Shown in pieces: positions 1 through 7,738 of a stretch of DNA of 64,000 nt. Position numbers and translations under genes: made by a program. The stretch lies in the NCBI GenBank assembly GCA_037013495.1, contig CM072801.1:101749816-101813815 (forward strand), written 5' to 3'. Within the stretch, counting starts at the first letter, position 1, and every line of letters starts with the position of its first letter. The DNA is from Hippophae tibetana. Taxonomy: Eukaryota > Streptophyta > Magnoliopsida > Rosales > Elaeagnaceae. Under the pieces are notes generated by a model. It was not told the DNA's origin. It made no database searches and was given only the letters and a program-made list of their open reading frames with translations.

Positions 1-982
1 TTCTTTTGATGTCTATTTATTTGTTTTTATTAATTATTGTCTCTTATGTATTTTATTTGAGTGTTTATTATTTTGTGTTGGTTGGGCTACGTAAATTAAT
101 TGATTCTCTTTATTACTTATTTTTAGTTATTGATATTCTTTATTATATTTTAATAATATATATAATAATTCTTTTTTAACTACTTATTTATTACATAGTG
201 ATTACTTATTCTTACTTATTTATATTAACTTATTTATTTATTATATTAATTATTTTTAAAATATTTGTTTTTATATACTTACATATTCTTAGTTATATAT
301 ATTCAAGTATTTATTATATACTAATAAAAGTGATAATAATTATTTTTATCTACGTAGCAAGAGTTTTATTTAAGTTTATTCAATTTTAACGTCTATTTTT
401 TGTTGTTCTTGTAGGAAAATATGTATCTATCCCTTATTACTGTAAATAATAATTACTTATTCTTATTTATTTATATTTACATATTTATTATATTTTAATA
501 ATATATATAATAATAATTTTTCATCTATTTATTTTTATATATTAATTACTTATTTATGGTTATTTATATTAACTTATTTATTTATTATATTAATTATTTT
601 TATCAACTTACATATATTATTAGTTATATATATTCATATTTATTATATACTAATAGAAGCTATAATATTTATTTTTATAAAATAATTATATACTAATAGA
701 AGTTATAATATTTATTTTTATAATATAATTATTTTTTTCCACCTAGTAAGAGTTTTTTTTAATTTTATTAAATTGTAACGTTATTTTCTTTTGATGTCTA
801 TTTATTTGTTTTTATTAATTATTGTCTCTTATGTATTTTATTTGAGTGTTTATTATTTTGTGTTGGTTGGGCTACGTAAATTAATTGATTCTCTTTATTA
901 CTTATTTTTAGTTATTGATATTCTTAATTATATTTTAATAATATATATAATAATTATTTTTTAACTACTTATTTATTACATA

Positions 983-2009
983 GTAATTACTTATTATTAC
1001 TTATTTATATTAACTTATTTATTTATTATATTAATTATTTTTATAATATTTGTTTTTATATACTTACATATTCTTAGTTATATATATTCATGTATTTATT
1101 ATATAATAATAAAAGTGATAATAATTATTTTTATCCACGTAGCAAGAGTTCTATTTAAGTTTATCCAATTTTAACGTCTATTTTTTGTTGTTCTTGTAGG
1201 AAAATATGAATCTATCCCTTATTACTAATTACTTATTCTTACTTATTTATATTAACTTATTTATTTATTATATTAATTATTTTTATAATATTTGTTTTTA
1301 TATACTTACATATTCTTAGTTATATATATTCACGTATTTATTATATACTAATAAAAGTGATAATAATTATTTTTATCCACGTAGCAAGAGTTCTATTTAA
1401 GTTTATCCAATTTTAACGTCTATTTTTTGTTGTTCTTGTAGGAAAATATGAATCTATCCCTTATTACTGTAAATAATAATTACTTATTCTTATTTATTTA
1501 TATTTACATATTTATTATATTTTAATAATATATATAATAATAATTTTTCATCTATTTATTTTTATATATTTATTACTTATTTATGGTTATTTATATTAAC
1601 TTATTTATTTATTATATTAATTATTTTTATCAACTTACATATATTATTAGTTATATATATTCATATTTATTATATACTAATAGAAGCTATAATATTTATT
1701 TTTATAAAATAATTATATACTAATAGAAGTTATAATATTTATTTTTATAATATAATTATTTTTTTCCACCTAGTAAGAGTTTTTTTTAATTTTATTAAAT
1801 TGTAACGTTATTTTCTTTTGATGTCTATTTATTTGTTTTTATTAATTATTGTCTCTTATGTATTTTATTTGAGTGTTTATTATTTTATGTTGGTTGGGCT
1901 ACGTAAATCAATTGATTCTCTTTATTACTTATTTTTAGTTATTGATATTCTTTATTATATTTTAATAATATATATAATAATTCTTTTTTAACTACTTATT
2001 TATTACATA
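983..2009 (+). repeat. Irregular satellite segment with a register break
   Basis: The monomer starting at 983 runs only to about 1228. There the sequence TCCCTTATTACT passes directly into a fresh monomer start (ATTACTTATTCTTAC) instead of the usual second-half spacer. The next monomer then runs normally to 2009. This is the clearest departure from the 785/756-bp spacing in the window and is what an out-of-register exchange between half-monomers would leave. Confidence 0.8.
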
Positions 2010-3217
2010 GTGATTACTTTTTCTTACTTATTTATATTAACTTATTTATTTATTATATTAATTATTTTTATAATATTTGTTTTTATATACTTACATATTC
2101 ATAGTTATATATATTCAAGTATTTATTATATACTAATAAAAGTGATAATAATTATTTTTATCCATGTAGCAAGAGTTTTATTTAAGTTTATCCAATTTTA
2201 ACGTCTATTTTTTGTTGTTCTTGTAGGAAAATATGAATCTATCTCTTATTACTATTAATAATAACTACTTATTCTTATTTATTTATATTTACATATTTAT
2301 TATATTTTAATAATATATATAATAATAATTTTTCATCTATTTATTTTTATATATTAATTACTTATTTATGGTTATTTATATTAACTTATTTATTTATTAT
2401 ATTAATTATTTTTATCAACTTACATATATTATTAGTTATATATATTCATATTTTTTATATACTAATAGAAGCTATAATATTTATTTTTATAAAATAATTA
2501 TTTTTTTATAATTATTTTTTTTCCACCTAGCAAGGGTTTGTTTTTAATTTTATTCAATTTTAACGTTATTATCTTTTGATGTCTATTTATTTGTTATTAT
2601 TAATTATATTCTCTTATGTTTTTTATTTGAGTGTTTATTATTTTGTGTTGGTTGGGCTACGTAAATTAATTGATTCTCTTTATTACTTATTTTTAGTTAT
2701 TTATATTCTTTATTATATTTTAATAATATATATAATAATTATTTTTAACTACTTATTTATTAAATAGTGATTACTTATTCTTACTTATTTATATTAACTT
2801 ATTTATTTATTATATTAATTATTTTTATAATATTTGTTTTTATATACTTACATATTCTTAGTTATATATATTCATGTATTTATTATATACAAATAAAAGT
2901 GATAATAATTATTTTTATCCACGTAGCAAGAGTTCTATTTAAGTTTATCCAATTTTAACGTCTATTTTTTGTTGTTCTTGTAGGAAAATATGAATATATC
3001 CCTTATTACTGTTAATAATAATTACTTATTCTTATTTATTTATATTTACATATTTATTATATTTTAATAATACATATAATAATAATTTTTCATCTATTTA
3101 TTTTTATATAGTAATTACTTATTAATGGTTATTTATATTTACATATTTATTTATTATATTAATTATTTTTATCAACTTACATATATTATTAGTAATATAT
3201 ATTCATATTTTTATATA

Positions 3218-3222
3218 CTAAT
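3218..3222. repeat. Target-site duplication of element 1, left copy
   Basis: CTAAT directly precedes the TG of the 5' LTR and recurs at 16833-16837 directly after the CA of the 3' LTR. Both lie in the satellite context TATACTAATAGAAGCT. Five base pairs is the usual duplication for Ty3/gypsy integrases. Confidence 0.93.
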
Positions 3223-3502
3223 TGATGAGTGCTCAAAAAGCACTAAAATAACCATGATTTTATGTACCTTAATTGATTAAAAATACATATATTTATATGT
3301 TTTATCATATATTTATATAAATTTGTCTTTTTCGGAATCACGGGTATTTTTATTGTTTTTCAGGTATTTTGGCTTAAAAACGCAATGTAAAGACTCAAAG
3401 AGGAATATTTGAAGCAATACATCACAAATATATCAACAAATAAGTGAGAAAAGGTCAACAAACATGGAAAAATCGGACGAAATGGGTCGAAAAGACGGAA
3501 AT

Positions 3503-3700
3503 TGCGCGCCGCAGCCCAGCCGCGCGCGCCCCAGCGCCCCACTCCGCGCGCGCCCCGCGCGCGCTGGCATGCCAAGCTGCGCGCAGCGCAGCGCGCTGGC
3601 ACTGTTCACGCGCGCCGAGCTGCGCGCAGCGAGCAGCCCCCCTCCGCGCGCCCAACGCGTTTTCGCCCCATTTTTCACGTGCAGCCGCCCCTGTGACGTC
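3503..3700 (+). other. GC-rich CpG-dense island in U3 of 5' LTR
   Basis: A 200-bp stretch made largely of GCGC, CAGC and GCGCGCC words sits in a sequence that is otherwise strongly AT-rich. It contains short palindromes such as CTGCGCGCAG. It is the main place where the two LTRs of this element differ (rearranged short repeats), so it mutates faster than the rest of the LTR. It lies directly upstream of the G-box and TGACGTCA sites, so it is part of the promoter region. Confidence 0.75.
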
Positions 3701-3810
3701 ATGCTGACGTCATTGATGACATCAGCAATTCCAATACGCGTTTTTACATTTTTTAATATTTTTTTAACATTTTTTTACTCATTTTTTCTCTCCATCCTCA
3801 CCTATAAATA
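3676..3810 (+). promoter_or_regulatory. U3 promoter: G-box, triple TGACGTCA-type sites, TATA box
   Basis: CACGTG (G-box) at 3676-3681; TGACGTCA at 3694-3701 and 3705-3712; TGACATCA at 3717-3724; TATAAATA at 3803-3810. The palindromic TGACGTCA is a classic plant bZIP (TGA/CREB-type) target, and closely spaced TGACG motifs form as-1-like elements. A transcription start about 30 bp after the TATA box (near 3835) is inferred from normal plant spacing. The same set, with three perfect TGACGTCA sites, is kept in the diverged LTRs of element 2. Confidence 0.75.
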
Positions 3811-4583
3811 CCCCCCTTCCATTCACTTCAAATCACACCTTCAAACCACACTTCTCTCTTCTTTCTTTCTCTCATTTCTTAGTTTTTTTGAGTTTTCCTT
3901 AGTTTCTTTCTTAGTTTCTAAGTTTTTCTTAGTTTCCTTCTTAGTTTTTAGTTCAATTCTCTTAGTTTTAGTGTTCTTCTCTTTTTGAGAGGAACTTGTA
4001 ATGTTTTTGTAATAATTTAGTTTTTGATTCAATATATGGAAGTGCAAATTCCGCTCGGAGGTTTTCTAGCAACGGGAATAGCGTCGAAATTCTGTAAGGA
4101 TTTTATTTTTTTTACAGTTATTTTTATGCTTTATTCTTACATGTTATATTCAACTTGTCTGTGGTTAAATTTAACTATGCTAGCTGTTTAGTAAAAATGA
4201 TGTAATAACGACGTTGTTATGCTTGCGAAATATTAAATAGGTAAAAATCTTTAAAATGAATTGATTTTGTTTTTATTCAAGATTTTATATTAAGAATGTT
4301 AGAGAGAAATATATTATTTTTCATTACAAACTTAAACCCGAAAATTAGATTTTAAGGTTTAGTTATCCGGTCTAATTTAGAGTAGTGTTCTTTTATTTGT
4401 TGGTACAATCGCCCGGTAGTTAGAGTGAAACTCTATTTCAAAAGTTTTTATAAGAATTATTATGTGAAAATGTATTGACAACATGTTTTCAATAGTGGTT
4501 TTAAAACTTGAAAGTTAGTACTCGGATAATTAAATTCTTAGGTTTAATTTGGACACCTTGAATAAAGTTTAAACTGTCTAACC

Positions 4584-4729
4584 CCACCAAAGGTGGCATT
4601 TAAATGGTTCATTTTCAATCTCTTAGAAAAAGGAATTAATTTAATTAAGCATATTAGTTATCAACCCCACCCATAGGTGTTAATTGATTTGTTTAGTTAA
4701 CAAAGAATATCTAACCCCACCAAAGGTGG
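4584..4729 (+). repeat. Three CCACC-AAA-GGTGG hairpin repeats in LTR
   Basis: CCACCAAAGGTGG at 4584-4596 and 4717-4729 are perfect 5-bp stems with a 3-nt loop, each preceded by CTAACC. A related CACCCATAGGTG lies at 4668-4679. All three sit downstream of the TATA box, so they should be in the transcript. The 3' LTR repeats them (16197-16209 and 16330-16342), and the diverged element 2 LTR also keeps all three (48279-48291, 48329-48340, 48412-48424 on the other strand). Confidence 0.7.
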
Positions 4730-5225
4730 TATTTATATAAAAAAGAGAGAATCAATAAAATGTCAATTTATATCTTTAATAACCTAGTTAATATGAGCAA
4801 GCATAATTAATTTAGTTATTATATCCATAAATACTCCGCTAATATAAATGATAAAAATTTGCATGAACATTTATTGAATCCGTATATATGTTTATTTCTA
4901 GATAATTATTTATTGAATTTGTATCTATGTTTATTTTTATGATTTTAGATTATATTTAATTAATCTGTATATATGTTTTATTTTATGTTATTAGATTAGG
5001 AACACACAAAACCAAACTATCGTGACAGGATGTTTAGGATTTAATTTCGTTTTTAAAAGATTGAATAATAAGTTAAAAACCACATACATTCCTTCCTTAG
5101 ATCGACCTTGGGAGTATACTTATCATTTTCTACGAAATGATTCGTGCACTTGCGAGAGTTTTATAAATATTAAAACCAAAGTATTTGCGGGAATCGGCGA
5201 TGCCGGTTTTCGTTCATCAAGTTTT

Positions 5226-5243
5226 TGGCGCCGTTGCCGGGGA
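5226..5243 (+). other. Primer binding site, tRNA-Asp
   Basis: TGGCGCCGTTGCCGGGGA is the exact complement of the 3' end of plant tRNA-Asp including CCA (TCCCCGGCAACGGCGCCA). It starts 6 nt after the LTR end. tRNA-Asp priming is usual for Athila elements. Confidence 0.95.
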
Positions 5244-5760
5244 AGGAATAGCGTTTTTAAATTATTTATCAAAATTTTAAAAACATTTTTGTGTTGTAAA
5301 TAATTGTGATATTTTAATAATAATCAAATTTCAAAATTCATAATAAATAAAAAAATAAATAAAAAAATAAAAAAATAAAAAAATAAAAAATAAAAAAATA
5401 AAAAATAAAAAAATAATTTTTTTTTAATTGTAAAATAATTTAGAAATTTGAAATTTGAAGTAAAAAATTTTACCGTTCATGAATAGTAAAAAAAAAAAAA
5501 AAAAATTCAAAATTCAAAAAATTTTACGTTAATAAGAAATAATATAGCGTGAATAGTAAAATAAAATTACCGTTCATGAATAGTAAAAAAAAAAAAAAAA
5601 AATTAAAAATTCAAAATTCAAAAACAAAACTTTTTTTTTTAAGTTAATAAGAAATAATATAGCGTGAATAGTAAAATAAAATTACCGTTCATAAAAAAAA
5701 AAAAAAAAAACATTACTTGAATTTATACTTAATTAACTAAATAACATGAAAAGTAAAAAT
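5244..5760 (+). repeat. A-rich leader with imperfect tandem repeats
   Basis: Untranslated leader of element 1. After a run of AATAAAAAAAT words (about 5340-5430) come two to three imperfect copies of a roughly 110-120-bp unit containing AATATAGCGTGAATAGTAAA and TTACCGTTCATGAATAGTAA separated by poly-A (about 5460-5710). The same words appear on the other strand in the leader of element 2 (about 52690-52890), so this is a family feature. No coding potential is seen. Confidence 0.75.
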
Positions 5761-5768
5761 CTAAGGGA

Positions 5769-5890
5769 GTTCTGTCTAGGAGACTAGTTCTTGGAAGCCT
5801 TTGTGCCACTAGTCTTTCCTGGGAACGTTGCTCTGGCTAGGAGAATGGTATTTAAGGTGCCGTTTGCACCACCATTCTTTCCTGGGAGCA
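5769..5890 (+). other. Twin structured hairpins in the leader
   Basis: Two adjacent hairpins share one architecture. Hairpin 1 (5769-5826): GTTC/GAAC outer arm, internal loop TGTCT/GG, AGGA/TCCT, TT bulge, GACTAGT/ACTAGTC. Hairpin 2 (5829-5890): TGCTC/GAGCA, TGGCT/GG, AGGA/TCCT, TT bulge, GAATGGT/ACCATTC, then GGTGC/GCACC capping a 5-nt loop. Arms differ between the two while pairing and internal loop are kept. Element 2 carries both (52106-52226), and there the outer arm of hairpin 2 is TGTTC/GAACA, a compensated change. The function is unknown; packaging, dimerisation or translation control would fit the position upstream of gag. Confidence 0.8.
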
Positions 5891-6072
5891 CTCTTGGTTA
5901 ATACTAATTATGTTACAAAAAATAAAAAAATAAAAAAAATAAAAAAATTTCTTTTTTTTTTTAGGGTTTAACTAGTTTTGTTTAGTGTTTTGTATAAAAT
6001 AACATGTAAATTTTATCTAAATTTTTTTTTATTTTGTTGACAGGAGTTTTAAATTTACGTTTACAATAGTCT
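5891..6072 (+). other. Leader segment upstream of first gag, possible splice acceptor
   Basis: AT-rich untranslated sequence with A-runs, a single telo-box-like TTAGGGTTTA at 5961-5970, and a T-rich tract ending TTGTTGACAG (AG at 6042-6043), 30 nt before the gag ATG. The tract reads like a plant 3' splice site and could join to a donor such as CTGTAAGG near 4094. This is inference only. Confidence 0.4.
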
Positions 6073-7410
6073 ATGCGTGGTAGGAGATCCTTAGGAAACC
6101 CCCTTACACCATATGTAAATAAATTTAATAAATTTAAACAAGTGTCAACAAAACTGGATTCTACCCATCAACCTGTTTTTGAGCCAAACATAGAACCAAG
6201 TCTTAATCCTTTGCTAGAACCAAAAGAAATGGAGGAAAACCAACATATTAGGGAAACCACAATGAAAGAATTTGCAAGACCGGTAATAGGCACGGCAACT
6301 GCCGCTATCCAGTTGGGGGAGGCTGCTCGGAATTACGACCTTAAAAATATTCATTTTTCTATGCTTCCTTCCTTTTATGGGTTACCTAATGAAGATTCTC
6401 TTTCCTTTATGAGAGATTTCTATGCTACGGTCCAAACATTCCCCCTCGGTATTCTAAACGAGGATCAACTTAGGATGAGATGTTTTCCCTACACTCTAAA
6501 GGATAAGGCCAAAGCTTGGTTGATGTCACTTCCCCCAGGTTCTCTGATGACATGGGGTAACATTTACAACAAATTCATGGGAAAATTCTATTCCCATCAA
6601 AAAACATCAGAGTTGAGAGGAAAGATTGCTACTTTCTCTCAGATGGATGGAGAACCATTCCATGAAGCTTGGGATAGGTTCAAGATGTTTCTCACTCAGT
6701 GTCCCCATCATAGCTTTCCTCTGCAGTTGCAGAACCAATTCTTTTACGATGGACTTACACAACAATGTCAGTTCATTGTCGACAACGCTGCAGGAGGAGC
6801 AATAGGAGAAAAAACTGCCTCAGAGACGTATAACCTCTTTGAGATGTTGGGTGCTAATTCCCAACAGAAAAGCTCCCGAGTGAGAAAAGCTGGAGTTCAT
6901 GAAATCGACTCCAGTAATGAAGTTCAACAACAACTTGTTCAACTGACTAAGCAAGTTGCCCTTCTCGCTACACAAACCAACACCAATAATGATCAATATG
7001 GTTTGTATAGCAACATGGGACATGGTACTGAAGCCTGTCCATATCAAGGAGAAAAAACTGGACCTGAACAGGTCAATGTGTTGGGAGCATATCAACAGAG
7101 ACCAAGGTTTGATCCCAACTCAAATACCTATAATCCTGGGTGGAGAAGTCATCCAAATTTCTCTTGGAGGCAAAACAACCCTCCTTTCACTCAAGGCTCA
7201 AACCAGGCAGGTCAGCAATTCCACCCACCTATTCCAAGAAGCATTCCCAATAAACCAACCCTGGAGGACAACTTGAATTCTTTTATTCAAGTCTGTAGGG
7301 ATAATCAATCTAAAACCAATCAACGGTTGGACTCTGTGGAAGCTTCTATCAAAAAGGTGGAAGTTCAAGTTGAACAGTTAGTTGAACATTTGCAAAAAGG
7401 CAAAGACTAA
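6073..7410 (+). CDS. gag: Stand-alone Gag (first gag copy) of element 1
   Basis: 445-aa Gag-type structural protein expected to form virus-like particles. An N-terminal extension of about 65 residues is followed by a capsid-like core (about 65-265) with [20 protein letters not shown] and [13 protein letters not shown] nucleocapsid-like segment near 310-325 and a C-terminal helical tail (PTLEDNLNSFIQV onward) predicted to be coiled coil complete it. The core is about two thirds identical by eye to the N-terminal part of the downstream 1723-aa ORF, and the same tail is present there, so these are paralogous gag copies within one element. The ORF ends just after the tail and has no protease. The gap to the next ORF is 328 nt, in a different frame. 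ATG at 6073 is chosen as the first in-frame start after the T-rich tract. Confidence 0.88.
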   Translation: MRGRRSLGNPLTPYVNKFNKFKQVSTKLDSTHQPVFEPNIEPSLNPLLEPKEMEENQHIRETTMKEFARPVIGTATAAIQLGEAARNYDLKNIHFSMLPSFYGLPNEDSLSFMRDFYATVQTFPLGILNEDQLRMRCFPYTLKDKAKAWLMSLPPGSLMTWGNIYNKFMGKFYSHQKTSELRGKIATFSQMDGEPFHEAWDRFKMFLTQCPHHSFPLQLQNQFFYDGLTQQCQFIVDNAAGGAIGEKTASETYNLFEMLGANSQQKSSRVRKAGVHEIDSSNEVQQQLVQLTKQVALLATQTNTNNDQYGLYSNMGHGTEACPYQGEKTGPEQVNVLGAYQQRPRFDPNSNTYNPGWRSHPNFSWRQNNPPFTQGSNQAGQQFHPPIPRSIPNKPTLEDNLNSFIQVCRDNQSKTNQRLDSVEASIKKVEVQVEQLVEHLQKGKD

Positions 7411-7738
7411 TTCAATGAAGAGGAGACATTGAGTTTTTCATTCTGCAATCTCCAAGCAACGTCTTACTAGAAGACGATAAATTTTAGTCCTGTATGGGAG
7501 GTCACCCATTATTGTATTTTCCTTTGTTTTAGTTTGCGTGTAATAAAAATTCAGATGAAATAAAATTCGTTTGTTTCAAACATTCTGTCCATTCGTTTAA
7601 AAAAAAAAAAAAAATTTAGGTTCCTTGCACTTTTTGCATTTACGTTTTATCAAGTTATAAATATTTTTTAGAGATATCTACTAAAAGCAAATTGTTGATA
7701 CACAATAGGAGGAGGATCATTTTCAACTACAAACAACC
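7411..7738 (+). other. Inter-ORF region with two hairpins
   Basis: Noncoding 328 bp between the two gag-bearing ORFs. CGTCTT/AAGACG (7460-7476, 5-nt loop) and ATGGG/CCCAT (7494-7509, loop AGGTCA) form two stems. The same pair, in the same order, follows the gag-pol ORF at 12923-12971. The rest is AT-rich with an A-run near 7600. T-rich tracts ending in AG occur upstream of the second ATG and could be splice acceptors, but none is compelling. The second ATG sits in AACCATGGGA, a strong start context. Confidence 0.7.

Larger units (their letters stand above)
1..3222 (+). repeat. AT-rich satellite array, left block
   Basis: Tandem copies of a roughly 785-bp monomer in direct orientation. Using the motif TTACATAGTGATTAC (or its GTA variant) as anchor, monomers begin at about 198, 983, 2010 and 2767. 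An extra restart lies at about 1229, where a monomer is cut short after roughly 246 bp and the array begins again. The sequence is mostly A and T with more T on the + strand. The only G-rich patch is GGTTGGGCTACGTAAAT, once per monomer. The last monomer (from 2767) is interrupted by element 1 and resumes at 16833. No gene is seen. Confidence 0.95.
3223..5219 (+). repeat. 5' LTR of element 1
   Basis: 1997 bp, starting TGATGAGTGCTC and ending CGTTCATCA. It contains, in order, an AT-rich U3 start, a GC-rich island at about 3503-3700, a G-box and three bZIP-type sites (3676-3724), a TATA box (3803-3810), a CT-rich stretch typical of plant transcript starts, and three hairpin-forming CCCCACC/GGTG repeats (4584-4729). 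The last 200 bp, with CTTAGATCGACCTTGGGAGT, resembles the conserved 3' end of Athila LTRs. ORFs in the GC island are composition artefacts. Confidence 0.95.

Noticed and set aside
3360-3988. Overlapping A/R-rich ORFs in the LTR GC island (also 14975-15625, 49115-49646, 54423-54832)
   Set aside because: GC-rich sequence lacks stops in all frames. The ORFs differ between LTR copies through repeat-length changes and cover the promoter on both strands.
5022-5303. ORF of 66-93 residues at the LTR end, similar in both elements (also 16635, 47869, 53098)
   Set aside because: It starts at GTG and crosses the LTR boundary and primer site. The conservation is better explained by the constrained 3' end of Athila LTRs.
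5961-5970. Telomere-like TTAGGGTTTA
   Set aside because: A single copy in a leader, not an array. At most a telo-box, and not evidence of a chromosome end.
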